Numbered from the stretch's first letter, positions 42,656-52,005 are shown. The stretch: 64,000 nucleotides of DNA from Streptomyces olivochromogenes (GCF_001514115.1 NZ_KQ948452.1:763205-827204), one strand, 5' to 3'. Numbers and translations are program-made. Notes: a model not told the origin generated them from the letters alone.

Positions 42656-43351
42656 TCAGCTGCCGGAGGCCAGGGGCCTGAGCCGTCCCGGACGGCACTG
42701 GAACGGATAGCCCCCGGCTTCCGCGCCCGCCGCCTCCGCGTCCCCCGCGCGGATCGCGTCGACGAGCCGGGCGTGGTCCATGTACGTCTCGGGCGTCAGC
42801 TTCCCGCCGACGTCCTCGCGCAGCCAGTCGCGCAGCACCTCGCCCAGGTCGGCGTACATCGCCGTCATGACGTCGTTGTGGGACGCGGCCACCACCGCCA
42901 GGTGGAAGGTCGCGTCGGCGGCCACGAAGGCCTCCGCGTCACCCGACTCCCAGGCCTCCTCCCGCCGTACGAGGAGCGCGTCGAGCTGCTTCAGATCGCG
43001 CTCGGTGCGCCGCTCGGCGGCCAGCTTCGCCGCGCTCGACTCCAGCGTGGCGCGCAGCTCGGCGATGTGCCGCGGATCGGCGTCGGCGAACCGCCGGTGC
43101 ATCACGCCCGCGAGCTCGCTGGTCGCCACGACATAGGTGCCCGAGCCCTGGCGGATGTCGAGCAGACCGTTGTGGGCCAGCGCGCGGACGGCCTCGCGGA
43201 CGGTGTTGCGGGCGACGCCCAGCTGGTCGACGAGCTCCGGCTCGGTGGGGATGCGGGAGCCGACCGGCCATTCGCCCGAAGTGATCTGGTTCCGCAGTTC
43301 GGAGATGACCTGCTCGGACAGCGCCGAACGGCGGGGGTGGCTCAGCGGCAT
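42656..43351 (-). CDS. GntR/FadR-family (FCD) transcriptional regulator
   Basis: A 231-residue regulator with a winged helix-turn-helix (about 1-75: SEQVISELRNQITSGEWPVGSRIPTEPELVDQLGVARNTVREAVRALAHNGLLDIRQGSGTYV written in pieces across the domain) and an all-helical FCD ligand domain (about 85-215) with the metal-binding type His near FHLAVVAASHN. FCD regulators usually sense carboxylates. ATG 43351 is followed by the MFS gene in the opposite direction; the intergenic dyads are likely its operator. Confidence 0.88.
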   Translation of the reverse strand: MPLSHPRRSALSEQVISELRNQITSGEWPVGSRIPTEPELVDQLGVARNTVREAVRALAHNGLLDIRQGSGTYVVATSELAGVMHRRFADADPRHIAELRATLESSAAKLAAERRTERDLKQLDALLVRREEAWESGDAEAFVAADATFHLAVVAASHNDVMTAMYADLGEVLRDWLREDVGGKLTPETYMDHARLVDAIRAGDAEAAGAEAGGYPFQCRPGRLRPLASGS

Positions 43352-43421
43352 GGCGGTCCTTCGTACGGGCCCGGTGTGATCGTTCGCGCGGGGCCGGAGA
43401 ATCCGGAGATTAACGCAAGGG

Positions 43422-43448
43422 GATTGGACAGCCAATCATCCCATGATT
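43422..43448. promoter_or_regulatory. Overlapping operator-like dyads and promoter between the GntR and MFS genes
   Basis: GATTGG-ACAG-CCAATC (43422-43437) and AATCAT-CCC-ATGATT (43434-43448) are perfect, overlapping dyads. They lie across a possible promoter for the MFS gene, TTGGAC (43424-43429) and TTCTAT (43447-43452) with a 17-nt spacer. This is the expected place for a GntR-type repressor to bind. Confidence 0.55.
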
Positions 43449-43462
43449 CTATGATGAGCCTC

Positions 43463-44767
43463 ATGGTGAGCGAGGAGACCGGGACGACGACGTCCACACC
43501 CATACGCAGTTCCGCCGAGAGCGCGGAGCCCCGATCGCACCCCACGCGCGCGTGGGCGACGCGGCTCGTGACGGTCGGCATCGTCCTCACGGCCCTCAAT
43601 CTGCGCCCCGCCATCACCAGCTTCGGAGCGCTCCTGGAAGACGTGCGCGACGGGCTCGGCATGAGCGGCAGCGTCGCCGGACTGCTCACCTCCGTACCCC
43701 CGCTCTGCTTCGCCGTCTTCGGCGTCATGGCGCCGCGCCTCGCCCGCCGCTTCGGGCCCGGCGCGGTCGTCTGCGCCGGAATGGTCGCCATCACGGCGGG
43801 GCTCGCGATCCGGCCCTACACCGGCAGCGCGGCCGGCTTCCTGGCCGCCAGCGCCCTCGCACTGATGGGCATCGCCGTCAGCAACGTCCTGATGCCGGTG
43901 ATCGTCAAACGCTGGTTCCCGGACCGGGTCGGCTCCATGACCGGCCTCTACTCGATGGCGCTCGCCCTGGGCACCTCGGCCGCGGCGGCGGTGACCGTGC
44001 CCGTGACCGACGCCCTGGGCGGCGGCTGGCAGTCGGGCCTCGCGGTGTGGGCGGGCCTGGCGGCGGTCGCCGTACTGCCGTGGATCGCGCTGGTACGCGT
44101 GCGGGACGCCGATCCCCGCGACGGCGAGCGGGCGCGGGCGGCACACCCCGTCCCGGCGGAGACCGGCGGGCTGCGCATCACCCGCAGCCGGACCGCCTGG
44201 GCGCTCGCCGTCTTCTTCGGACTCCAGGCCACCGCCGCGTACATCACGATGGGCTGGATGGCGCAGATCTTCCGCGACGCGGGCGTCTCCGCGGGCACCG
44301 CGGGCCTGCTCCTCGCCGTCACGATGGTGATGGGCGTGCCCCTGGCCTTCGTCATCCCACGCCTCGCCACCCGCATGCCCCACCAGGGGCCGATCGTGGT
44401 CGCGCTCGGTGTCTGCGGCCTCGCGGGATACGCGGGCCTCTACCTCGCCCCGGCGGGCGGAGCCTGGGCCTGGGCCCTCCTGCTCGGCGTCTCCAACTGT
44501 GCCTTCCCGCTGGCCCTCACCATGGTCGGCATGCGGGCCAGGACCGGCGCGGGCGTCGCCCAGCTGTCGGCGTTCGCGCAGAGCACCGGGTATCTGATCT
44601 CGATCCCGGGGCCCCTCCTCGTGGGCGTGCTCTACCAGCACAGTGGCGGCTGGGGGCTGCCGATAGCGCTCATGGCCGCCCTGATGATCCCGCAGATCGC
44701 GGTGGGCGTCCTGGCCGGCCGGGACCGTACGGTGGAGGACGAGGCCGCACGCGGGCGCCGCGCCTGA
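43463..44767 (+). CDS. MFS transporter, CynX/NimT type
   Basis: A 434-residue protein with 12 transmembrane helices. The first reads LVTVGIVLTALNLRPAITSFGALLEDVR, the CynX/NimT signature (LNLRPA), and the second half starts WALAVFFGLQATAAYITMGW. CynX-type proteins export or import small anions or nitroimidazole-like compounds. ATG 43463 lies 10 nt from the proposed -10; ATG 43451/43454 fall within that element. It is probably controlled by the divergent GntR gene. Confidence 0.87.
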   Translation: MVSEETGTTTSTPIRSSAESAEPRSHPTRAWATRLVTVGIVLTALNLRPAITSFGALLEDVRDGLGMSGSVAGLLTSVPPLCFAVFGVMAPRLARRFGPGAVVCAGMVAITAGLAIRPYTGSAAGFLAASALALMGIAVSNVLMPVIVKRWFPDRVGSMTGLYSMALALGTSAAAAVTVPVTDALGGGWQSGLAVWAGLAAVAVLPWIALVRVRDADPRDGERARAAHPVPAETGGLRITRSRTAWALAVFFGLQATAAYITMGWMAQIFRDAGVSAGTAGLLLAVTMVMGVPLAFVIPRLATRMPHQGPIVVALGVCGLAGYAGLYLAPAGGAWAWALLLGVSNCAFPLALTMVGMRARTGAGVAQLSAFAQSTGYLISIPGPLLVGVLYQHSGGWGLPIALMAALMIPQIAVGVLAGRDRTVEDEAARGRRA

Positions 44768-44814
44768 GACCCCCCGAGGCCGGAGGTGGGGACGAAGGGT
44801 GCGAGACTGGCCGT

Positions 44815-44928
44815 ATGGCGCTCGACCCGAACCCCCAGAACGGCCAGAAGAAGCTGCTGCTCGTGCTCGGCGCGATGCTGGCCATCACCGTGATCATCGC
44901 CGTCATCGCGTCGATCGCCTCACCCTGA
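44815..44928 (+). CDS. 37-residue membrane microprotein after the MFS gene
   Basis: A tiny protein: MALDPNPQNGQKKLL, one transmembrane helix (LLVLGAMLAITVIIAVIASIA) and a SP tail. I recall a conserved Streptomyces family of such transporter-associated peptides (SGM_5486). ATG 44815 is 6 nt after GAGACT (44803-44808), a relaxed -10. It may bind or regulate the MFS transporter. Confidence 0.7.
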   Translation: MALDPNPQNGQKKLLLVLGAMLAITVIIAVIASIASP

Positions 44929-45108
44929 CCACCACCGCCCGCCCCCTGGGACAGCGATGGTGGGGCTAGCCCCCCTGTCCCCTAGGGGGTGAGTGTCAGG
45001 GTCAAGTGGGTGGATCACCGGATGGGTTGACGGCCCGGGAATCCGTAACTTCGAAGTGTGGCCGTAAGGACGCGGACCACGGAGTACTCGAAGCCCCACG
45101 GAGGCGGC

Positions 45109-45324
45109 ATGTCGGCCCGTACGCACACCCGGCCCCACCCGGCGACCCCGGGCGGCGTGGACATCCGGCTGCCCTGGTGGGCCCTCGCCCTGCCCGCCCT
45201 CGCCTTCGTCGCCCTCCTCCTGCTGATACTGAACCCGGCGGACGCGCACGCCGCGGGCGGCGACCCCGCGATCACCCACCTCTTCGAGCGCGTCCAGCAG
45301 ACGGTGCTGCACCAGACCCCCTGA
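45109..45324 (+). CDS. Small membrane protein of unknown function
   Basis: A 71-residue protein with one transmembrane helix (WWALALPALAFVALLLLILNP, about 24-44) after a polar N-terminus and before a short outside tail (ITHLFERVQQTVLHQTP). GGAGG lies upstream of ATG 45109; an in-frame GTG 45058 would add 17 residues. It precedes the sixA gene by 65 nt. Confidence 0.65.
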   Translation: MSARTHTRPHPATPGGVDIRLPWWALALPALAFVALLLLILNPADAHAAGGDPAITHLFERVQQTVLHQTP

Positions 45325-45389
45325 GCACGCCCGGGAGAGCAGGTCAACTCTCAGCGCCGCATGGCGTGTTTCATGCGAAGCTGGGACCC

Positions 45390-45908
45390 ATGAGCGTCGC
45401 AGAACCCCGCAGGATTGTCCTCTTCCGGCATGCGAAAGCCGACTGGCCACAGGTGTCCGACCACGAGCGGCCGCTCGCTGACCGGGGTCGTCAGGACGCC
45501 GCCGTCGCCGGACGCAAGCTGGCGGACACCGGGATCCCCTTCGATATGGCCCTCTGCTCCACGGCGACCCGCACCCGGGAGACCTGGAAGCTCGCCGTCC
45601 ACGAGCTCCCGCACCGGCCGAAAACCGTCTATGAGGAGCGGCTCTACGAGGCCTCGCCCGGCGAGCTGATCGCCGTACTCAACGAGACCCCGGACGACGC
45701 GCACAACGTGGTCCTGATCGGTCACAACCCCGGCATCCAGGGCCTCACCGAGGTGCTGGCCGGACAGGCCGAGGGCGACACCCGCGCCCGGATGGCCGCC
45801 CACGGCTTCCACACCGGCGCCTTCGCGGTGCTCTCCGTCGAGGGCTCCTGGAAATCCCTGGAGCCCGGAGTGTGCACGCTGACCGACTACTGGGCGCCGA
45901 CCGAATAA
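45390..45908 (+). CDS. sixA: SixA-type phosphohistidine phosphatase
   Basis: A 172-residue histidine-phosphatase-superfamily protein. The RHG-type motif is LFRHAKADW with Arg13-His14 (His as the phospho-acceptor), and the second His is in LIGHNPGIQGL. The short, single-domain form matches SixA, which dephosphorylates histidine-phosphorylated proteins. It may act on phosphotransfer proteins, but its substrate is unknown. It ends in a 17-bp hairpin. Confidence 0.85.
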   Translation: MSVAEPRRIVLFRHAKADWPQVSDHERPLADRGRQDAAVAGRKLADTGIPFDMALCSTATRTRETWKLAVHELPHRPKTVYEERLYEASPGELIAVLNETPDDAHNVVLIGHNPGIQGLTEVLAGQAEGDTRARMAAHGFHTGAFAVLSVEGSWKSLEPGVCTLTDYWAPTE

Positions 45909-45921
45909 CCCACCCGACAAG

Positions 45922-45960
45922 GACGGGGGCCCGGCACCAGTGCGGTGCCGGGCCCCCGTC
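45922..45960 (+). terminator. Strong terminator after sixA
   Basis: A perfect 17-bp stem from 45922-45938 to 45944-45960 with a 5-nt loop (AGTGC), starting 13 nt after the sixA stop. Confidence 0.75.
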
Positions 45961-46025
45961 GACGTATGTCCGGGCCCTGGGGCCCGTCCGGCGGATCATG
46001 CCGCAGACGCGGGGCTCGGCACGTC

Positions 46026-46059
46026 CTCCCCCAAGCTCTTCGAGCAGGGGGTGCCCCCA
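46026..46059. repeat. Streptomyces repeat (TCCCCCAAGCTCT...GGGGGTGCCCCC)
   Basis: It shares CCCCAAGCTCT and CGAGC-GGGGG-NNN-CCCC with the element at 10758. GCTCTTCGAGC and GGGGGTGCCCCC form hairpins. It lies between the convergent ends of sixA and serB. Confidence 0.6.
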
Positions 46060-46110
46060 GCGACGATGAGACCCCGTCTCTTTCCCGCGACCTGATCCCC
46101 TGGCGGGGCC

Positions 46111-47322
46111 CTAGTGGTCGCCGAGGTGCATGTCCGCCGCCTCGACCTCTTCGCGGGTGACACCCAGCAGATACAGCACGGTGTCGAGGAAGGGGAAGTT
46201 CACCGCGGTGTGCGCGGCCTGGCGGACGACGGGCTTGGCGTTGAAGGCGACACCGAGACCGGCCGCGTTGAGCATGTCGAGGTCATTGGCCCCGTCGCCG
46301 ATCGCCACGGTCTGGGCGAGCGGCACCCCCGCCTCGGCGGCGAACCGGCGCAGCAGCCGTGCCTTGCCCGCGCGGTCCACGATCTCCCCGGTGACCCTGC
46401 CCGTCAGCTTCCCGTCGACGATCTCCAGGGTGTTGGCCTGCGCGAAGTCCAGCCCGAGCCGTTCCTTCAGATCGTCCGTGACCTGCGTGAATCCGCCCGA
46501 GACGACACCGACTTGGAAACCGAGCCGCTTCAGCGTACGGATCAGCGTGCGCGCGCCCGGTGTCAGCCGCACCTCCTCGCGCACCTTGGTCACCACCGAG
46601 GCGTCCAGCCCCTTGAGCAGCGCCACACGCGCGTGCAGCGACTGCTCGAAGTCCAGCTCCCCGCGCATCGCGGCCGCCGTCACCTCGGCGACCTGCTCCT
46701 CGCACCCGGCGTGCGCGGCGAAGAGCTCGATCACCTCGTCCTGGATGAGCGTGGAGTCCACATCCATGACGACCAGGCGCTGCGCCCTGCGGTGCAGCCC
46801 CGCCGCCACCACCGCGATGTCCACCCCGAGCGCCGCGGCCTCGGTCACCAGCGCGGTGCGCAGCGCCTCGGTCCCCGTGCCGGACACGGCGAACTCGACC
46901 GCCGTCACCGGGTACTTGGCGAGCCGGAAGATACGGTCGATGTTGCCGCCGGTCTTGGTGATCCGGGCGGCGATCGCGGCCGTCGACTCCGCCGTGAGCG
47001 GATGCCCGAGCACGGTGACGAGGGACCGCCCGAGGCCACGCGGCCGGTTGTCGCCGAGGCCGGAGATGATCTCCGCCTGCATCTTCATCGACTCCGCCCA
47101 GCTGTGGACGGTGGCCCGCAGATCGCCCTCCAGGCCGGCCGGCGGCTCGGTCACGAGCGCGCAGAGCACGATCCGGCCGCGGGTGACGACCTGCTCGATG
47201 TCGACCACCTCGACGGAGAAGGCGGCGAGGGTGTCGAAGAGTCCGGCCGTGATACCCGGCCGGTCCTTGCCGAAGATCTTGACGAGGAGAGTGGGGACCT
47301 CGGGGGTCTGCGAAGCGCTCAT
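46111..47322 (-). CDS. serB: Phosphoserine phosphatase with N-terminal ACT domains
   Basis: A 403-residue protein. Two ACT-like regions (about residues 8-85, VKIFGKDRPGITAGLFDTLAAF, and 95-170, LVTVLGHPLTAESTAAIAARITKTG) precede a HAD phosphatase with MDVDSTLIQDEVIELFAA (catalytic Asp pair), SGGFTQV and GDGANDLDML. It releases serine from phosphoserine in the last step of serine synthesis; the ACT domains suggest serine feedback. GGTGGAGT precedes ATG 47322. Confidence 0.93.
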   Translation of the reverse strand: MSASQTPEVPTLLVKIFGKDRPGITAGLFDTLAAFSVEVVDIEQVVTRGRIVLCALVTEPPAGLEGDLRATVHSWAESMKMQAEIISGLGDNRPRGLGRSLVTVLGHPLTAESTAAIAARITKTGGNIDRIFRLAKYPVTAVEFAVSGTGTEALRTALVTEAAALGVDIAVVAAGLHRRAQRLVVMDVDSTLIQDEVIELFAAHAGCEEQVAEVTAAAMRGELDFEQSLHARVALLKGLDASVVTKVREEVRLTPGARTLIRTLKRLGFQVGVVSGGFTQVTDDLKERLGLDFAQANTLEIVDGKLTGRVTGEIVDRAGKARLLRRFAAEAGVPLAQTVAIGDGANDLDMLNAAGLGVAFNAKPVVRQAAHTAVNFPFLDTVLYLLGVTREEVEAADMHLGDH

Positions 47323-47433
47323 GGTGACTCCACCGTATCCGGCACCCCGTGCCTTGCGCCCCTGAGGTCCGTCCAGCGGACGGGGAACACTGGGTGTCGG
47401 GGCGGTGTCGAGCGCGTTGCCCGGCAACGGCGA

Positions 47434-49194
47434 TCAGTTCCGCCGTCCCGGCCCCGGCGGCTCGGAAGGTCCCTGGCCGGGCGGCGGCTGTGGCGGAGGC
47501 GGCACATTGCGCCCCCGCGGCCGTCGCTTCTGCGGCCCAGGTGGCGGCGCCATCGGCCGGACGACCGTCGGTGCGCCGTACACGTCGTCGGGCGAGCGCG
47601 GCCGCTCGGCCGGCCGGCCGTCGGCGGGTTCCCGCAGCTCGTCGGGCAGCCGCAGATAGGGATTGGTGTCGGGGTTCGCCGGCCGGTACGGCGCGCCCGG
47701 CGCGTACGGTCCGGGCCCCCGGGGGAGGTCAGGGGCGGGCGCGGCCACCGGGGGACCGGCGTCACCCAGTGCCAGCGGCGCCGCCCGCCGTCCCGCGGCC
47801 CCGCTCGCGTACGCCAGCAGCGCTCCCGCCGCCCCCGCGCCCGCGCCCCAGAGGGCGCCGAGGAGCAGCGCCATGCCCAGATGCCCGTGCAACCGGATTC
47901 CGGCACCGAACGCGTCGATGCCGAACACCGACAGCGAGGCGTCCACGGACACGTCCGTCAGCCACGCCAGCAGCGGCAGCGCCAGCGCCGTCACGATGCC
48001 GAGCCGAAGAGCGCAGCGCCCGGCGAACCCGAGGGCACCTCCTCCTCGTACAACGGGAGCAGCCGGTGTTCCCACCGAAGCCGCACCCTGCCCCCGTACA
48101 AAAGGCGTACGCGAGGCGGCGAGGACGCCCGCGAACAGCATCATGACCGCGGTCGCGACCCCCAACAGCCACACCCGTCCGTCGAGTTCGGCGAGCCGGC
48201 CCAGGGTGACGGGCCGATCGGAGTCCACGCTCAGCAACCGGTCCAGCGGGTGGGGGAGCAGCTTGGCGAGTTCGCCGGTGGCCTTGCCGTCCCAGGGCAC
48301 GAAGAGGCCGATCGGGATGCCCAGCCACACCCCGTTGGGCGCGCCCAGCAGCGCGGCGCCCGCGATCAGCTTGGGATGGGGATCGTCGATCGCCGCGTAC
48401 GCCGCCGCCGCGAGGCCCGCGAGGACCGCCACCAGGATCACCGTGACCAGCGCGGACGCGGCCGGGCGTACCGTCCGGTGCACGCCCTCCCAGCCGCGCG
48501 GCAGCGGGGTGCGCCGGGAGGCGAGCAGGGCGATCACCAGGATTCCGGCCGCCCAGGCCGCGCCGCCGAGCAGCGTGGGCACCGTGTCGACGGTGAAGCC
48601 CACGGCCGCCTGCGCCTGCACCAGGTCGCCGATCTTGCCGGGCAGCAGTCCGCCGAGGTCCCCGAGCCCGCCGGGGAGCTTGTCGGTGATGTTCCCGAGG
48701 CCGCCGCCGCCCGTCACCCGGTCGAGGCCGAGCTTGCTCCCGTCGATCGTGATGATGTCGTGCCCGGCCCAGGCGAGCCCGCCCAGCATCGCCACGAACA
48801 GCACGACCACCGCGCCCGCACGCGCGAGGAGTTCGGACGGCGCGATCACAACTCCCGCCCCGCGCAGGGAGCGCAGGAAGAAGAAGGAGAGCAGGAGCGC
48901 GCCCACGAGTCCCACACCCAGTGGCGTGATCTGTACGGCCGTGTGCGCCTCCGCTCCCTTCAGGCCGAAGGCCGACACATCGCCGGACGGTTTGACCGCA
49001 CCATTGGCCCCAAGAGCCACCACCGCAGCGGTCATCGGCCCGAGCGAGCCCGCCGCGTCCGCGCCGACCAGATGCAGACCGAGCGCGGCCGTGCCCGCCA
49101 TCGCGATCAACGCCCAGCTCACCGAGGCGATCGCGGACAACAGCACATCCGCCCACGGCAGTCGCCTGCCGCGTCCCGCGGTGTCGATGCTCAT
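47434..49194 (-). CDS. Large multi-pass membrane protein with proline-rich tail (streptophobe-type)
   Basis: A 586-residue protein with about ten transmembrane helices. A cluster of Gly/Leu-rich segments (GLDRVTGGGGLGNITDKLPGG) lies between helices 4 and 5, and the last 100 residues form a Pro/Arg-rich cytoplasmic tail ending QPPPGQGPSEPPGPGRRN. I recall Streptomyces-specific proteins of this form called streptophobe. No enzymatic motif is seen. GGGGGG precedes ATG 49194. It is divergent from the FHA-ABC gene. Confidence 0.7.
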   Translation of the reverse strand: MSIDTAGRGRRLPWADVLLSAIASVSWALIAMAGTAALGLHLVGADAAGSLGPMTAAVVALGANGAVKPSGDVSAFGLKGAEAHTAVQITPLGVGLVGALLLSFFFLRSLRGAGVVIAPSELLARAGAVVVLFVAMLGGLAWAGHDIITIDGSKLGLDRVTGGGGLGNITDKLPGGLGDLGGLLPGKIGDLVQAQAAVGFTVDTVPTLLGGAAWAAGILVIALLASRRTPLPRGWEGVHRTVRPAASALVTVILVAVLAGLAAAAYAAIDDPHPKLIAGAALLGAPNGVWLGIPIGLFVPWDGKATGELAKLLPHPLDRLLSVDSDRPVTLGRLAELDGRVWLLGVATAVMMLFAGVLAASRTPFVRGQGAASVGTPAAPVVRGGGALGFAGRCALRLGIVTALALPLLAWLTDVSVDASLSVFGIDAFGAGIRLHGHLGMALLLGALWGAGAGAAGALLAYASGAAGRRAAPLALGDAGPPVAAPAPDLPRGPGPYAPGAPYRPANPDTNPYLRLPDELREPADGRPAERPRSPDDVYGAPTVVRPMAPPPGPQKRRPRGRNVPPPPQPPPGQGPSEPPGPGRRN

Positions 49195-49424
49195 CGTCAG
49201 ACCCCCCGATCCGCGCCGCGGTGTCATCACCGCGGATGTCCCCCTCGCGGGGGATTACCACTCTCCGGGCCGGTTTCAACCCCGTCAACGGAAACGGGCA
49301 ACCCGCCCGTGCGCGCTCTTCACATGGCCCGACTTTCGGTCAGGGGGCTGCTCCTGAAATAGTTCCCCCCGATGTTCGACATCCCTAGACTCCCTGTGAT
49401 GGGGGAACTTCGGGGGACAACTCA

Positions 49425-51941
49425 GTGGGGCATGGAGTGCCGGAACTCGTACTGGAATTGAATGGACGGACCTGGACGCTCGATGCGTCCAGGCCATACA
49501 CCCTCGGACGTGATCCGCAGGGGGACGTCGTGCTCGACGACGCCAGGGTCTCCTGGCGTCACGCCACGATGAGCTGGGACGGCCGGAGTTGGGTCATCGA
49601 GGACCACGGCAGCACCAACGGCACCTTTGTGCAGGGGCAGCGGATCCATCGGATGGAGATCGGCCCCGGTTCGGCCGTGCACCTCGGCAACGCGACCGAC
49701 GGCCCGCGTCTGAACCTCTCCGGCGCCGCGGCCGCCGTCGCGCAGCCTCAGCAGCAGCCTTACGCCGCGCAGGGCGCGAGCCCCGGCTGGGCCCAGCAGG
49801 CACCGCCGCAGCAGACGCCGGAGAAGAGTCACCAGCAGCCGCAGCAGCCCGCGGCGCGAGTGCCGCAGCAGCAGGGACCCGGTGGTGGCGCGGGGGCGCC
49901 GCCGGTCTACGGCGACCGCAGCCCGACCACCTTCCACCAGCTCGACCTCGGCCGGGTGATGCGCATCGGTCGTGCGCTGGAGAACGAGCTGGTCGTCTCC
50001 GACCTCCAGGTCTCGCGCCACCACGCCGAGTTCCACGCGATGCCCGGCGGCCGCTTCGAGATCCGCGACCTCGGCTCGCACAACGGCACCTACGTCAACG
50101 GTCAGCCGATCGCCAAGGGCGGCTCGGCGCTGCTCGGCCCGAACGACATCGTCGGCGTCGGCCACTCGACGTTCCGCCTGGTCGGCGACCGGCTCGAGGA
50201 GTTCGTCGACACCGGTGAGGTCTCCTTCTCGGCCCGCCATCTGACGGTGACGGTCGACGGCGGCAAGCAGATCCTCAAGGACGTCTCCTTCGGCGTCCCC
50301 GAGAAGTCGCTCGTCGCGGTCATCGGCCCCTCGGGCTCCGGCAAGTCGACGCTCCTGAAGGCGCTCACGGGCTACCGCCCCGCCAACCAGGGTGACGTCC
50401 TCTACGACAACCGGAACCTGTACAAGCAGTTCGCCGAGCTGCGCCAGCGCATCGGTCTGGTCCCGCAGGACGACATCCTGCACAAGGAACTCACCGTCAA
50501 GAAGGCCCTCAAGTACGCGGCCAAGCTGCGCTTCCCCGCCGACACCACGGCGGCCGAGCGTGAGGCCCGTATAGACGAGGTGCTGCGCGAGCTGAAGCTG
50601 GACATCCACAAGGAGAAGAAGGTCACCTCCCTCTCCGGTGGCCAGCGCAAGCGCGTCTCGGTGGCCCTGGAGCTGCTGACCAAGCCGTCGCTGATCTTCC
50701 TGGACGAGCCGACCTCCGGTCTCGACCCGGGCATGGACCGCGATGTCATGCAGCTGCTGCGCGGCCTCGCCGACGACGGCCGTACGGTCCTCGTCGTCAC
50801 GCACTCCGTGGCCGAGCTGGCGATCTGCGACAAGCTGCTGGTGATGGCACCGGGCGGTTCGGTCGCGTACTTCGGTCCGCCGGAGGAGGCTCTCAACTTC
50901 TTCGGCTACGAGACCTGGGCCGACGTCTTCTCCGCCTTCGAGAACTACCGCGACTACGACTGGGCGGGCCGCTGGAAGGGCTCGCAGCACTACCAGATGT
51001 ATGCCGCGGACATCGACGCCGTCGCTCCGCAGTCGGCCAATGTGACGCCGCCGCAGGCGATGAAGCCGCCGAAGCCGCAGGGCTGGTTCTCCCAGCTCAG
51101 CACGCTGGTACGGCGCTATGTGTCGGTGATCGTGTCCGACAAGGGCTTCCTGGCGCTGACGGTGATCCTGCCGGCCGTGCTCGGCGCGGTGAGCCTGCTC
51201 ATCGACCCGAACAAGACCCTGCTGGTGAACCCGCAGGTGAACCCGAAGACGGGCGTGCACGTGCCGAACGGCACGGCCACCACGGTGCTGCTGATCCTCG
51301 CGGTCGGCGCCTGTTTCGCGGGCGCGGCGAACTCCGTCCGTGAGCTGATCAAGGAACGGGTGATCTACGAGCGGGAGCGTGCCACCGGCCTGTCCCGCTC
51401 GGCGTACCTGATGTCCAAGGTGGTCGTGCTCGGCGTGGTCACGGTGCTGCAGGGCGCCATGGTCGGCGCGATCGGTTTCACCAGCCGCACCAAGCCCACC
51501 GAGGGTTTGGTCTTCGGCCATTCGGTGCTGCTGGAACTCTCCATCCCGATCATGGCGCTGGGCTTCACCTCGATGATGTTCGGCCTGGTCATCTCCTCGC
51601 TGGTGAAGACGTCCGAGAAGACCATGCCGCTGCTGGTCATGTTCGCGATCATCCAGGTCGTGTTCACCGGCTGCCTGTTCATCCTGAACGGCAAGATCGG
51701 CGTCAACGAGTTCTCGTACCTGATGCCGTCGCGGTGGGCGGTGGGTGCCGCCGGTGCCACGCTGGACTTCAACAACATCAATCCGAACACGGACGACCCG
51801 TCCAGCACGGACCCGCTGTGGAACCACACGGCGTCGGCCTACGGCATGGACATCGTCGCGCTGCTCGTCATCGCCGCCGTCTGCGGCTTCTTCGTGGCCC
51901 GCTTCCTGCGCCGCCACGAGCCCGAGGTCATGCGCAAGTAG
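49425..51941 (+). CDS. ABC exporter with two FHA domains (Rv1747-like)
   Basis: An 838-residue fusion. FHA1 (about 5-95) has LGRD and a SxxH type recognition loop (RVSWRHA, STNGTFV). A Gln/Pro-rich linker (105-165) follows. FHA2 (about 165-255) has IGRALEN, RHHAEF and HNGTYVNG. The ABC domain has Walker A at 301-309 and LSGGQRKRVSV near 403. The C-terminal half holds about six transmembrane helices (from 565). FHA domains bind phosphothreonine, so a Ser/Thr kinase probably controls transport; mycobacterial Rv1747 is the known analogue. GTG 49425 has GGGGGA upstream; the long terminator follows. Confidence 0.9.
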   Translation: MGHGVPELVLELNGRTWTLDASRPYTLGRDPQGDVVLDDARVSWRHATMSWDGRSWVIEDHGSTNGTFVQGQRIHRMEIGPGSAVHLGNATDGPRLNLSGAAAAVAQPQQQPYAAQGASPGWAQQAPPQQTPEKSHQQPQQPAARVPQQQGPGGGAGAPPVYGDRSPTTFHQLDLGRVMRIGRALENELVVSDLQVSRHHAEFHAMPGGRFEIRDLGSHNGTYVNGQPIAKGGSALLGPNDIVGVGHSTFRLVGDRLEEFVDTGEVSFSARHLTVTVDGGKQILKDVSFGVPEKSLVAVIGPSGSGKSTLLKALTGYRPANQGDVLYDNRNLYKQFAELRQRIGLVPQDDILHKELTVKKALKYAAKLRFPADTTAAEREARIDEVLRELKLDIHKEKKVTSLSGGQRKRVSVALELLTKPSLIFLDEPTSGLDPGMDRDVMQLLRGLADDGRTVLVVTHSVAELAICDKLLVMAPGGSVAYFGPPEEALNFFGYETWADVFSAFENYRDYDWAGRWKGSQHYQMYAADIDAVAPQSANVTPPQAMKPPKPQGWFSQLSTLVRRYVSVIVSDKGFLALTVILPAVLGAVSLLIDPNKTLLVNPQVNPKTGVHVPNGTATTVLLILAVGACFAGAANSVRELIKERVIYERERATGLSRSAYLMSKVVVLGVVTVLQGAMVGAIGFTSRTKPTEGLVFGHSVLLELSIPIMALGFTSMMFGLVISSLVKTSEKTMPLLVMFAIIQVVFTGCLFILNGKIGVNEFSYLMPSRWAVGAAGATLDFNNINPNTDDPSSTDPLWNHTASAYGMDIVALLVIAAVCGFFVARFLRRHEPEVMRK

Positions 51942-51951
51942 ACCCGCGCGT

Positions 51952-52005
51952 ACGTACGCCGAAGGGCGGCATCCCAACACCGGGGTGCCGCCCTTCGGCG
52001 TACGT
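51952..52005. terminator. Bidirectional terminator, 20-bp perfect stem
   Basis: ACGTACGCCGAAGGGCGGCA (51952-51971) is perfectly complementary to 51986-52005; four more pairs (TCCC/GGGG) close around a short loop. It lies between the FHA-ABC gene and the transglycosylase gene, which converge. Confidence 0.8.

Noticed and set aside
46114..49362. A 1082-residue plus-strand open frame over serB and the membrane protein.
   Set aside because: It is antisense to two genes with clear motifs; composition is Arg/His/Gln-rich without domains.
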